From JAWLDA01 sp041686855 (GTDB lineage: Bacteria > Bacillota > Limnochordia > DTU080 > RSA5), in NCBI GenBank assembly GCA_041686855.1, contig JAWLDA010000003.1, positions 248,001 through 312,000 of the forward strand: DNA of 64,000 nucleotides, in the 5' to 3' direction. Below are positions 41,501 to 50,035 of the stretch, piece by piece (the stretch's first letter is position 1; each line of letters opens with the position of its first letter). The translations under genes and the position numbers were made by a program. The notes beneath the pieces were generated by a model. The model saw nothing but the letters and a program-made list of their open reading frames with translations, ran no database searches and had not been told where the DNA came from.

Positions 41501-42877
41501 TCAGTTGGCGAGACCGATCAGGCCGAGGAGCGCACCAATGATACCAAAGGTTTGTGCCTGCCGTGCCTTAGATAGATCGGCCTCCGTCGACTGACGGTAG
41601 CTGTTGAACTCCTCGCGCAACTCCTTGAGCTCTTGGGACACGTTACCGGAGAGCAAGAAGCTGTGCTGGTATTGTGATTCCAGCTCGTTCATCAGACGCT
41701 CACTTAAAGCAGACATTTGCTCTTCAGAGAGTCCGATTTGGCTCTGCAGCGCCAGGAGCTCGCGCTCAACACCATCGACACGTACCCGCAGACCCTCGAT
41801 CTGAGCGGTGACCGCCGACATTTCATCCACATCGGTCTGCAGTGAAGCCACTTGCTCATCGAGTTCGCTCAACGTTGCTTCCAACGTCTCCAACGAGGCC
41901 AACATCGCCCGGTCGGATGCCGACAGGGCGTCGAATTGCCCCGAAGAGGTTTCGGACTGCTCCAAGAGTCGGCTCTCCAACTCACCGCGCTGCTGTTCAA
42001 CGGCGAGTTGCTGGGCCGCTAACGCCTCTGCCTGTGCATTGAGTTGGCTCCGAATCTCCTCGAGCGCCGCATCAGCGCCCGTCGCCAACCCGCGAAGATC
42101 GCCTGCCACTTGGTTAAGAGACTCTTGTAGGGCCATTACGTCGTCAGCCGTACTCCCAGCCAACTCGTCGAGCCGCAGATCAGTTTGAGCAAAGCGATCA
42201 TCTACATCTGCTCGAAGAGTAGCGATCAGATCGCTCACTTCGCCTCGCAGCGCCTCTTGCCCACTCGCCGACTGTTGACGGACCGACGCGGTGCTTTCGC
42301 CGAGCGAGGCCGCCAAGTCGTCGATCAGCCCCCGCAAAGCGCTTACGTTCTCCTGCATCTCACTGCGCAAAGCCGCTTGCGCGCGATCGATGCTCTCTGA
42401 CTGACTCTGTAGCTCACTCTCCAACTGCGATTGCAACTCACTTTGCAAACGACCGAGCTGCGCGATCACATTCGATACTGTATCGTCGGTCGCCGCAAGA
42501 TTTTTGCCGGTCCGGTCGATCTGCCCTTCAGCCTCTTCGATTCGGGCGTACGCCTCTACCAAATCCTCCCGGAACTCGTTCACTACCCGGCGCAACAACT
42601 CGACGTCCGACTGACTCTGGGGGGTGACAGCGCCCGTCTCTATGTCGTGCAAGATCCGTGCGACTGTCGTCGCCAACGTGAAGCGATCGACGGAGTCGCC
42701 ACCGCGAAAACGCCCGTCGTCCAGGGCCAGATACCCTCTTTCGACGAGATCCTTTACCGCTTCGTACGCCCAGTGCGAGGGACCGACGTCGACCACATCC
42801 TGCGCCGAAGCGGCTCCCCGGAGCCCCAAGAGGGCGACGAGGAGCGCCAAGGCGAACGTGAACCCTAACCGTCTCAT
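41501..42877 (-). CDS. SLH-domain coiled-coil protein with hydrophobic C-terminal tail (Omp-alpha/OmpM-like tether)
   Basis: A predicted 458-residue envelope rod. Signal peptide about 1-25 (LLGLRGAASA), one SLH domain about 28-80 (VVDVGPSHWAYEAVKDLVERG), then some 330 residues of Ala/Gln/Glu/Leu-rich coiled coil with hardly any Gly or Pro. It ends in a short hydrophobic segment (QTFGIIGALLGLIGLAN) at the very C-terminus. SLH plus coiled coil plus terminal membrane helix is the layout of Thermotoga Omp-alpha, which links peptidoglycan and outer membrane; OmpM of Negativicutes has a barrel instead. ATG 42877 has GGAGG eight bases upstream. The role is inferred. Confidence 0.82.
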   Translation of the reverse strand: MRRLGFTFALALLVALLGLRGAASAQDVVDVGPSHWAYEAVKDLVERGYLALDDGRFRGGDSVDRFTLATTVARILHDIETGAVTPQSQSDVELLRRVVNEFREDLVEAYARIEEAEGQIDRTGKNLAATDDTVSNVIAQLGRLQSELQSQLESELQSQSESIDRAQAALRSEMQENVSALRGLIDDLAASLGESTASVRQQSASGQEALRGEVSDLIATLRADVDDRFAQTDLRLDELAGSTADDVMALQESLNQVAGDLRGLATGADAALEEIRSQLNAQAEALAAQQLAVEQQRGELESRLLEQSETSSGQFDALSASDRAMLASLETLEATLSELDEQVASLQTDVDEMSAVTAQIEGLRVRVDGVERELLALQSQIGLSEEQMSALSERLMNELESQYQHSFLLSGNVSQELKELREEFNSYRQSTEADLSKARQAQTFGIIGALLGLIGLAN

Positions 42878-42915
42878 TTGACTAACCTCCGTTGCTTGCA
42901 CGTCTTTCATCCTCC

Positions 42916-45084
42916 TCATTGCCCCCGTACCCGGATCGTGCCATCTTGTATTTGATCCACCCGCACCGTTTGGTTTTGGCGGTCGTAGATCCGTACATCT
43001 TGCGGCAGGATTCTCACTACGTGATCACCCCTGGTTAATGCACGGAAGCGCAGCGTCGCCAGTGTGTCACTCACCCAATGCAGGGTGGGACGAGCGGCTC
43101 CGCGACGGTCACCGCCAATTTGGATCGTGGCTCGGGTGCCCTCATCACTTATCTCATGCCTGGGAGCGGTCCACGCAAGGTAAGTTGGCTCGGCGGCGCC
43201 CTCAATAAAAAGACGGCCTCGGTCGACCCCGAGTGGACCGCCCACAAGCTCTAACGCTCGTGGATCGTACTCCAATTTCAGTTGCGCCCCATAAAATGTG
43301 CGGATGTTCTGCGTTGCAATGCGCACCATGACGTACTCTCCCACCGAGACGCGCTCCTGCTGGGACGTATCAACTTTAACCGCGCTCGCCAGTGCAGGGA
43401 TATCCAAGAATCCGTCCGCGCGCTGCTCTTCTTCTTGACCTGCTATCACACCCTTGACGGAGTAAGCCAAGTTGCCGACGAAGGGGTACGGCTGAGACTC
43501 AGTGATTGTGGCCGGGCGAATGTGCCAACTCACCTCAGTCGACTCGCCGGTCGCCAAGGGTCCGATGGGCTTTTCGGTTCGGTCACCCGCGGCCACCTCC
43601 AACCCAACCGGAGCCTCCCACCGGAGTGTGACGCTCTCTGCATCCGATCCACCGGAGTTTGAGACTCGGGCGGAGACTTTGTACGGAAGAGGCTGCCATG
43701 CGTCCTCGGCAATCCGTAGCTTTCCGTTCGGTTCCACCAATTCGATTGACAGCTTAGCCGGAGCGACGACACTTACGGCGCGCCGCACTTCGTTCGCTTC
43801 GGCGTTGATCGCTTCGACTCTAGCGGTGTACGTCAACTCACCGCCCACGGCTCGATCCAACGCCACGCGCCAGGTGACTTGAGCTGTCCGTCCCGGTGGT
43901 AGTGTACCGAGTCGGCGATCGAGAGTCTCACCCTCTGCCGGTTTCAAGCCGGAAGGTAACGAGAGTCGGGCGAACACCTCTCGCGCTTCACCTTCGCCGG
44001 TATTCTGCACGTAAGCCACGATGGGGAATGTCACTTCCCGATCTGGTTCAGCAGTAACCGAGGCCGGTGAGGTAACCCCTAATGAGAGTTGTTCCGGTGA
44101 GATGGAGATGCCCCCGAGACCGTAGTGCACCACGTACTGGCGCCGCTCCCCCGGCTGTAGCCGTTCAGGCTCCCAATACATTGCCGTTGCGCTATCCAGC
44201 TCAAACTCCCCGAGACGCGTGAAGTCTCGTCCGGGCTCGAATACGAAGTCCCACAAGCCGTCCGCCAGCGCGCCCCAATTGGAGAACGTTACGCGACTCG
44301 GAGGGGTGATATCGCGTCCGCGCAGACTCCCTTGCGCCGTAACACGCGGGTCGGCCAACGAATCGAACGCCTGCCAAAACTCAGGAATCAACTCACCGTC
44401 AAACGCCGTATCGCTGGTGATGGCGAGTTCTTCGACGCGAAAGGGCGCGCCGTCGTTTTGTCCCAACATGGTGTCGAGCATCAGACGCAGGCCCACATCG
44501 GCAGGACGGTCGCCCACGTGGTCGAGCTCGTACGCGATGCGCACGGTGTCGAGCAGCCCAGTCGTCGTACTCCGAATAATGCTCAGGACTTGCGTCACTT
44601 CGAGCGGGCCAATCCGGTACGCCGCCTCGATCCGATTATCGTCCACCAGACGCGGCGCAAACAACTCCTCACCCGTGGAGCCCGCCCTCCCTGCTCGCTC
44701 GGTGGGCTCGCCACCAAATACGTAGTCCGTGCCGTCGATACGAATCGTCGTATACGATGTCCAAGGACTCTGCCCCGGCACCTTATAAATGAGCGGGCTA
44801 TTGTCGTCGCTCACACGATCGGGATCGCCTCCCGTCGTCTCGACGGCGAAGCGTGCTGTGTTCTGTTCGGTTGCATTCACAATGATTGCTATGTACTCAT
44901 TGGAGAGTCTCACGTCTACAGGCGGACTCGCGGCGGTGTCGTCCGATGGCGCAATTAATGACGCGGTAGCAGCCGATACGTAGGCATGCCACGGCCCCGC
45001 CAAGAGCAAGCAGATCACTCCTAGCCAAAGCGCGGTCCGGCGCAGCGAACGGTCGTTACGAGTAGCCTCATTCACTCTGATCAC
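42916..45084 (-). CDS. Exported protein with CARDB-like and C-terminal cohesin domains
   Basis: A 722-residue exported protein: signal peptide about 16-40, a large beta-rich N-terminal region (about 50-330), then two or three Ig-like/CARDB-type domains (about 335-560). These contain VTFPIVAYVQNTGEGEAREVFARL and YKVSARVSNSGGSDAESVTLRW. A cohesin-type domain follows (about 575-720: GEYVMVRIATQNIRTFYGAQLKLEYDP ... ALELVGGPLG ... ATLRFRALTRGDHVVRI). Cohesins bind dockerins in cellulosomes but also occur in unrelated surface proteins; no dockerin is seen in this window. It lies between tonB and the SLH gene in one operon, and the start is GTG 45084. Confidence 0.78.
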   Translation of the reverse strand: MIRVNEATRNDRSLRRTALWLGVICLLLAGPWHAYVSAATASLIAPSDDTAASPPVDVRLSNEYIAIIVNATEQNTARFAVETTGGDPDRVSDDNSPLIYKVPGQSPWTSYTTIRIDGTDYVFGGEPTERAGRAGSTGEELFAPRLVDDNRIEAAYRIGPLEVTQVLSIIRSTTTGLLDTVRIAYELDHVGDRPADVGLRLMLDTMLGQNDGAPFRVEELAITSDTAFDGELIPEFWQAFDSLADPRVTAQGSLRGRDITPPSRVTFSNWGALADGLWDFVFEPGRDFTRLGEFELDSATAMYWEPERLQPGERRQYVVHYGLGGISISPEQLSLGVTSPASVTAEPDREVTFPIVAYVQNTGEGEAREVFARLSLPSGLKPAEGETLDRRLGTLPPGRTAQVTWRVALDRAVGGELTYTARVEAINAEANEVRRAVSVVAPAKLSIELVEPNGKLRIAEDAWQPLPYKVSARVSNSGGSDAESVTLRWEAPVGLEVAAGDRTEKPIGPLATGESTEVSWHIRPATITESQPYPFVGNLAYSVKGVIAGQEEEQRADGFLDIPALASAVKVDTSQQERVSVGEYVMVRIATQNIRTFYGAQLKLEYDPRALELVGGPLGVDRGRLFIEGAAEPTYLAWTAPRHEISDEGTRATIQIGGDRRGAARPTLHWVSDTLATLRFRALTRGDHVVRILPQDVRIYDRQNQTVRVDQIQDGTIRVRGQ

Positions 45085-45111
45085 GGGCTCACTTTACCTC
45101 CTAACACTCTC

Positions 45112-46173
45112 TTAACGACCCCCGTCGGACGAATAAGTTCCCACCGTAGGCGGTGAATTAATGAACTCGCCATATCTAAAGAGCAGACGACTCTGTTCGT
45201 CACTATTGAATGTGATAAAGATCCTTATCTCGTACGTATCGTCGTAAGGCTTAAAAGGAATTAGGTGTGTTACGACATTCGTCGCGTGCGTATCCACGAC
45301 ACTAATACCGCTGCCGTCGACGATTACAGTTTCAAGTACTCGCCCGTCCGCCCCTACGATTGCGGCTACTTCCACCGTCACCGTGCCTTGTACCAGCCCA
45401 ACTGCATTTTTAGGGAAGGTGCTCCCACCGAAGTCGCGCACCATTGACTCCCCCGCCGGCGGTAGTGCCGGTTCCTGCGCGATCTCGGCGTCGGGCGCGG
45501 CCGATGCGACATCTTCAGCGGCAGCCGTACCCGATGGAAGCGGCTCGACGCTCTGCGTGCGTTGAGGAGGCTGAACGCTTTGGCGGGGCTCCCCTTGGAC
45601 AGCTGAGGATGCCGTCGCACCAGCTGGATCGGCCGAATTATCGGCTGTTGCGGTGGTATCAGCAACGACTATTTCGCCCCGCTCGCTGGTGAGGACGGGG
45701 ACGGGTGTCGGCTGAACCGGTTGTGCGACTGGGCGAGGTTGCACCGCCTCCTCGGCCGCAGTGGGCTCCGGACGGGCGGCGACCACGGTCGGCTCGGGTT
45801 GAGCCGGCTCAGCCACGACGCTTTCCACCGTTTGAGGCCGGTTGTTGGTCGGGGTCGGCGCAGCGTTCTCAACTGGGACTTCAGGTACCATCACGGGCTC
45901 GGGAGTGTTGCTGGGCTGTGGCTCAGGCCGTGACTCGGGCAAAGGCCGCGCTTCGGGCCTTTGCGCGGGGGCTTGTACCGCCGCCCTGGGCCGCTCGGTC
46001 AAAGGGGCGTCGACAAGTGTCACATAGGTGAGCCCACCTTGATCGCCCGGTTGCAGGCTAGGGAGAATCCCCGAAACGAGTTGGGGGCCGATCAGAAAAA
46101 GAAGTGCGTGGACCGCCAATGACATCACTAAAAACAGTGGCAGACTCCGCTCGCGATCACTCTGATACTCCAT
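45112..46173 (-). CDS. TonB-type energy transducer
   Basis: Predicted link between the ExbBD proton motor and an outer-membrane or outer-wall partner. The 353-residue protein has one N-terminal membrane helix (about 12-34) carrying Ser18-x3-His22, the hallmark of TonB helices. A long Pro/Ala/Glu-rich spacer follows (about 45-245, many PEP/PVP/QP units), then a C-terminal TonB domain (about 255-350: VQGTVTVEVAAIVGADGRVLETVIVDGSG). TonB is unexpected in a monoderm. It follows exbD by 37 bases. No TonB-dependent receptor is in the window. Confidence 0.85.
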   Translation of the reverse strand: MEYQSDRERSLPLFLVMSLAVHALLFLIGPQLVSGILPSLQPGDQGGLTYVTLVDAPLTERPRAAVQAPAQRPEARPLPESRPEPQPSNTPEPVMVPEVPVENAAPTPTNNRPQTVESVVAEPAQPEPTVVAARPEPTAAEEAVQPRPVAQPVQPTPVPVLTSERGEIVVADTTATADNSADPAGATASSAVQGEPRQSVQPPQRTQSVEPLPSGTAAAEDVASAAPDAEIAQEPALPPAGESMVRDFGGSTFPKNAVGLVQGTVTVEVAAIVGADGRVLETVIVDGSGISVVDTHATNVVTHLIPFKPYDDTYEIRIFITFNSDEQSRLLFRYGEFINSPPTVGTYSSDGGR

Positions 46174-46210
46174 TTCCTCACATCCCTAATGAGTAACGAG
46201 AGCCAAAGCG

Positions 46211-46621
46211 CTAAGGCGCTGTGGGTTGAGTGCCGAATGCGAACCGTGAGAGGCCCGCCTGCCGGGCTGTATCCATCACGCCCACGGCGTGCTCCCAGTA
46301 CGACTCACTATCACCGCGGATGGTAACAGTCGCATCGGGATTCTGTGCCGCAACCTGCTCCGCTTCGCCTCGCAGGTTGGCCAGTGTGACCAGGCGATCT
46401 TCTAAGTAGATCGCGCCGCTCTTTGTGATCGTGACCGTGAGATTGGTTGGCGCTTGTGTTCCCGTAGCGGCTCGGGGAAGATCGACCTGCAAACCGGTTT
46501 CGTTGGTCTTAAACGTGGTGAAGAGCATGAAAAAGATGAGAAGGAAGAGCGTCACGTCGATCATCGGCAACAACTCGATGCGGGGGCGTGACCGGGAGGT
46601 CACGCGGCTTTGGATATTCAC
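46211..46621 (-). CDS. exbD: ExbD/TolR-family biopolymer transport protein
   Basis: A 136-residue inner-membrane protein with a short cytoplasmic N-terminus and one helix. It has the essential proton-carrying Asp22 in LLPMIDVTLFLLIFFMLF. A soluble outer domain follows (TVTITKSGAIYLEDRLVTLANLRGEAEQVAAQNPDATVTIRGD). It overlaps exbB by four bases and precedes tonB, so it forms the proton-driven stator with ExbB. Confidence 0.93.
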   Translation of the reverse strand: MNIQSRVTSRSRPRIELLPMIDVTLFLLIFFMLFTTFKTNETGLQVDLPRAATGTQAPTNLTVTITKSGAIYLEDRLVTLANLRGEAEQVAAQNPDATVTIRGDSESYWEHAVGVMDTARQAGLSRFAFGTQPTAP

Positions 46622-47241
46622 GCGTCTCCACCCCGCCTCGCCAGCACGTCACTTAGCTCCAAAGCCCGGCGATTCATCTCCCGTACTCGTCGCTCGATCG
46701 TTCCACCGATCCAGTTATGGATCGCCATGGCCGGAATGGCCACAACCAGTCCGGCTGCGGTGGTGATCAACGCCTCGCCGATACCGATCGAAAGGGCTGC
46801 AGGATTGCCGGTGATGCCTTCGAAGGCTCCCAGCACACGGAAGCTGCGAATGATCCCGATGACGGTGCCGAGCAAACCGATCAACGGCGCCATGGCCACG
46901 ATACTCCCAAGGAGGCCAAGGCCACGCTCCATCTTAAACACTTCGTCTTGGCCTACTTCTTCGAGGTGGGCGCGTATGGCATCCTTGTCTCGATCACTGT
47001 AGGCGATGCCGGCTGCGACGATAGCTGCTACGGGTCCCCGCGCCTCCTTCACCACTTGCATTGCTTCGAGGAGGTTGCCTGCTTCGAGGTTGAGCTTTAC
47101 CTCGTCCATCATTTCATCGTTGTCGGAGCGAGTCTTAATCAGGTACCAGGTACGCTCCAGTGCGACCGCGACTGCTAGGACGGAAAGCACCAAGAGCGGG
47201 ATCATCAGGGGGCCGCCCTTGATGAAGATATCGAGCATCAC
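46618..47241 (-). CDS. exbB: ExbB/TolQ/MotA-family proton channel protein
   Basis: A 207-residue protein with three membrane helices (about 8-28, 105-128 and 150-175) and the family core GLLGSIVAMAPLIGLLGTVIGIIRSF, followed by SIGIGEALITTAAGLVVAIPAMAIHNWI. It is the first gene of the envelope operon, with GGAGGTCG seven bases before ATG 47241. MotA can be excluded by length and by the ExbD/TonB neighbours; TolQ cannot be strictly excluded. Confidence 0.93.
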   Translation of the reverse strand: MMLDIFIKGGPLMIPLLVLSVLAVAVALERTWYLIKTRSDNDEMMDEVKLNLEAGNLLEAMQVVKEARGPVAAIVAAGIAYSDRDKDAIRAHLEEVGQDEVFKMERGLGLLGSIVAMAPLIGLLGTVIGIIRSFRVLGAFEGITGNPAALSIGIGEALITTAAGLVVAIPAMAIHNWIGGTIERRVREMNRRALELSDVLARRGGDA

Positions 47242-47377
47242 TATCGACCTCCGAGTCCTGACTAGGTGGGGTGCTGCGGGGAGAAATTTGCCAATCTGAC
47301 CTTTAGCTGTTGATAGGGATGCTTCGACACCTAACAGAGTCGTTCCTTTAGAGAGTATGGGTTTTTACGATAAGTAG

Positions 47378-47415
47378 AGAGGCGCCCCCACTTAGATTGC
47401 AAAGGAGGCGCCTCT
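47378..47415 (-). terminator. Hairpin after the acetyltransferase gene
   Basis: AGAGGCGCC (47378-47386) and GGCGCCTCT (47407-47415) form a perfect nine-base stem between the acetyltransferase and exbB genes. No real T-run follows on either strand, so termination is uncertain. Confidence 0.4.
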
Positions 47416-47467
47416 ATCTTGGTGGTTCCCCGCACGGGAACCGCGAAGTGGGTCCGCTTAATACCGA

Positions 47468-48046
47468 TTAAGCAGGTCGAGCGGAGCCGCGACGATGGCC
47501 GACGTCACTTGAACTGTCGGAGACAAACTCGGATTTGAGAAGTCGCATGAGGTAAACAACCACGGGAGCTCCGCCCGCTCCCTGGCGGCGCATACGCCCT
47601 TCCTTGCGAAATCCGCACTTCTCATAACAGCGAATCGCCCTCTTGTTGGACGAAAAGACACGCAAATAAATGCGGGCCAAGTTCATGCGTTCAAACGCGT
47701 GCTCTACGAGGAGGTGAACGGCCTCGGTTCCGTATCCTTGATCCCAACACTCTTTCTCGCCGATACGGATGCGCAATTCGGCGTCGCCACTCCTCCAGGC
47801 TATGTGATCGAGCTCGATGTCGCCAATGAGCCGATCGCCCTTCTCACTGCGGACGCCAATTGCAAAACGCTGACTGTGGCGGTTCGCCTTCCCGTTTTGG
47901 TACCATTCAGGACACTCAGCCACCGTGCGCGGGTAATCTCCTTCAATGAACGCGGTGATCTCCGCGTCATTGCCCCATGCCACCAGAGTGGGAAAATCCT
48001 CTGGCTCGATCGGCCGGAGAAGCACCTTCTCCCCGGGAATGATCAT
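47468..48046 (-). CDS. GNAT-family N-acetyltransferase
   Basis: A 192-residue RimJ/RimL-type acetyltransferase. It shows an N-terminal LLRPIEPEDFPTLVAW, the acetyl-CoA loop IRIGEKECWDQGYGTEAVHLLVEHAF and the C-terminal IYLRVFSSNKRAIRCYEKCGFRKEGRMR. The group includes ribosomal-protein and aminoglycoside-type acetyltransferases, so the substrate is open. ATG 48046 is preferred because AAGGAG precedes it by about nine bases. It follows sigF in the same direction but is separated by a hairpin. Confidence 0.87.
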   Translation of the reverse strand: MIIPGEKVLLRPIEPEDFPTLVAWGNDAEITAFIEGDYPRTVAECPEWYQNGKANRHSQRFAIGVRSEKGDRLIGDIELDHIAWRSGDAELRIRIGEKECWDQGYGTEAVHLLVEHAFERMNLARIYLRVFSSNKRAIRCYEKCGFRKEGRMRRQGAGGAPVVVYLMRLLKSEFVSDSSSDVGHRRGSARPA

Positions 48047-48221
48047 TCCTGCCACTCCTTTTTCCAACCCGTCTGTTGCTACGACGATTGCTGCATTCTC
48101 TGCTGCGTTTGTAATACGGGGGAACGCTCTCATGCCGTGCGCATGCCTATTTCTCGGAATGGGGAATGTCGCCCTCTAAGCAAATGTAACCACTGGTGGG
48201 GGGATACGACTGACGAAGGAA

Positions 48222-48265
48222 GCGGCTCCGGTGCGTCTTAGGAGACCCAAAGGCGCCGGAGCCGC
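48222..48265 (-). terminator. Hairpin overlapping the end of sigF
   Basis: GCGGCTCCGG (48222-48231) pairs perfectly with CCGGAGCCGC (48256-48265). The sigF stop codon lies in the loop. On the minus strand it is followed by TTCCTTC only, so it is a plausible but weak terminator. Confidence 0.5.
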
Positions 48266-48999
48266 TCGATGATGCGCTTTTCGAGACGCGAGACGTGCGC
48301 TTGGGAACACGATATTACCTCAGCGACACGCGTTTGGGAGTACTGCTTTAGATAGCGCAGAGAGACCACGAGTCGCTCCTCGTCACTGAGATCCCGCAGC
48401 ACTTGAGCGAGCGCGAGTGAATCAACGCTCGCATCGCCGTCTTCGACAGCCAACTGATCCCGTAAAAAGAGGGGACGGCCTTCACCGACATCAACCGGTT
48501 GGTCGAGACTTATCGGCTGCTGATCCGTGTCGAGGAGCATGACGACCTCTTCGGGGCTCATACTCACCTTAGCGGCGATCTCATCAGGGGTCGGTGAGCG
48601 ACCCAACCTATGCATCAGCTGATCGCGGACAGATCTGACGTGGGCGGCAGACTCCCTGACTGTGCGGCCCAGCTTCACGGGTTGATCCTCCCTCAAATAA
48701 CGTCGAATTTCGCCGATGATGAGGGGAACAGCGTACGTCGAAAAGGCGACGTCATAACTAAGGTCGAACTTTTCGATCGCCTTGACCAGTCCGATCGCTC
48801 CGACTTGAAACACGTCGTCGGGGTCGTAACCGCGGCCGCGGTAACGCTGGGCGATACTGTGGACGAGTCGCAGGTTGCCCTCGACCAACTGGTCGCGAGC
48901 GTGGATGTCACCTCGTTGAGCAGCAGCGATCAACGCGCGAGTCTCGTCACGGGAACGCTGCTGATATCCCTCGGTCATCACATCGATGGCCTCACTCAC
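48238..48999 (-). CDS. sigF: Forespore sigma factor SigF
   Basis: First forespore-specific sigma factor, held inactive by SpoIIAB until septation. The 253 residues comprise region 2 (RGDIHARDQLVEGNLRLVHSIAQRY, DPDDVFQVGAIGLVKAIEKFDLSYDVAFSTYAVPLIIGEIRRYLR), region 3 and region 4 (EERLVVSLRYLKQYSQTRVAEVISCSQAHVSRLEKRI). The preceding spoIIAB-spoIIAA-dacF order identifies it as SigF rather than SigG or SigB. It starts 30 bases after spoIIAB. Confidence 0.96.
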   Translation of the reverse strand: MSEAIDVMTEGYQQRSRDETRALIAAAQRGDIHARDQLVEGNLRLVHSIAQRYRGRGYDPDDVFQVGAIGLVKAIEKFDLSYDVAFSTYAVPLIIGEIRRYLREDQPVKLGRTVRESAAHVRSVRDQLMHRLGRSPTPDEIAAKVSMSPEEVVMLLDTDQQPISLDQPVDVGEGRPLFLRDQLAVEDGDASVDSLALAQVLRDLSDEERLVVSLRYLKQYSQTRVAEVISCSQAHVSRLEKRIIERLRRLWVS

Positions 49000-49029
49000 T
49001 TTGGGCGTCCTCCCTCCCCTCGTACCGTC

Positions 49030-49512
49030 CTAGTGCTGGACCGGAGTCGGACGCGACGGTCCGGATTCAGGCGGACGGCCGGCCTGGACCGGCGCTTTAA
49101 GCATTCGTACACTCGTGCCCCGCCCCGGCTTCGACCGTACCACGACGTCGTTCATGTATTCGTGGATAAAGACGAGGCCTAGTCCCATGCGCTCTTCCGG
49201 TTCGGTGGTGTGCGCCGCCTGGGTGGCCCAGGCCACATCTTTGATACCGCATCCGTCATCCTCGACCGTGATGACGAGAGCACCATCTTGGACGTCGAGG
49301 ATCAGGCGTACCTCGCCACTGGTGCCTCGGTATCCGTGTACGACAGAATTTGAGACCGCCTCGGAGGTGGCCACTTTAATTTCATCAATCTCGTCCACAG
49401 TGAAGTCGAGGCGTGACGCGAAGACCGCCACGGCCGCCCGTGCAAAGGCGACGTTCTCAGGGAGGCTGAGAAACTCGATTTTAACGCACTGATCCGAAAT
49501 GGAAGGTGACAC
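49030..49512 (-). CDS. spoIIAB: Anti-sigma F factor SpoIIAB
   Basis: Serine kinase that binds SigF and phosphorylates SpoIIAA. The 160-residue GHKL protein has the N-box EAVSNSVVHGYRG, G1 box VEDDGCGI, the Glu-Arg pair before the second glycine box (PEERMGLGLVFI) and the lid region. The C-terminal 20 residues are a Pro-rich extension beyond the usual 146. GTG 49512 follows GGAGGAG. Confidence 0.96.
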   Translation of the reverse strand: MSPSISDQCVKIEFLSLPENVAFARAAVAVFASRLDFTVDEIDEIKVATSEAVSNSVVHGYRGTSGEVRLILDVQDGALVITVEDDGCGIKDVAWATQAAHTTEPEERMGLGLVFIHEYMNDVVVRSKPGRGTSVRMLKAPVQAGRPPESGPSRPTPVQH

Positions 49513-49530
49513 GGAACTCCTCCTTCACGC

Positions 49531-49869
49531 TCAAAGGCTGGCTAATGCATGTCCCTCCGACTCAAAGACAGAGATGACACGCGACATTCCAGAGAAGTCA
49601 AACACTTTGCGCACCGGCATCTGCAGTCCGACCACCATCAAGCGCCCTCCGCGCTCTCGCAAATCGCGATAACGACCCAGTATTGCTCCCACTCCTGAGC
49701 TGTCCATGAACGTCACGTCGGACATCTTGATGATCAAGTGCCGGAGTCTCTCATCTCTGGCGAAGGCGTCTGCCACGACCGTCTTAAAGGGTCCGGCCGC
49801 GTGGAGATCAAACTCTCCGTCCAGGTACACAATGAGCGTCTGACCGATCCGTTTCGCAACTACCCCCAT
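49531..49869 (-). CDS. spoIIAA: Anti-anti-sigma F factor SpoIIAA
   Basis: STAS-domain protein that frees SigF when unphosphorylated. The 112 residues include QTLIVYLDGEFDLHAAG and the phosphorylation site in TFMDSSGVGAILGRY (Ser57/Ser58). ATG 49869 gives the family length and has GGGAGG upstream; the frame continues open far upstream, but that part overlaps dacF in another frame and is not coding. It is separated from dacF by a strong hairpin at 49954-49999. Confidence 0.95.
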   Translation of the reverse strand: MGVVAKRIGQTLIVYLDGEFDLHAAGPFKTVVADAFARDERLRHLIIKMSDVTFMDSSGVGAILGRYRDLRERGGRLMVVGLQMPVRKVFDFSGMSRVISVFESEGHALASL

Positions 49870-49953
49870 GGGCGCCGCCCTCCCCTTAGACAACATGAGT
49901 AGACGAGTTAGGTTGCCATTCCTTAGGAGACTCGTTGGACCCAAAAATAACGA

Positions 49954-49999
49954 GTCCCGGTCCGAAAGCTGTAGTAGGCCACTCTTTCGAATCCGGGAC
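49954..49999 (-). terminator. Strong hairpin between dacF and spoIIAA
   Basis: GTCCCGGTCCGAAAG (49954-49968) pairs with CTTTCGAATCCGGGAC (49984-49999) with one or two mismatches. On the minus strand it is followed by TCGTTATTTTTGG. It could terminate, attenuate or process the dacF-spoIIA transcript. Confidence 0.65.
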
Positions 50000-50035
50000 G
50001 AAGATTCCTTTTTTTTGATTCGCCGATTGGGGCGA

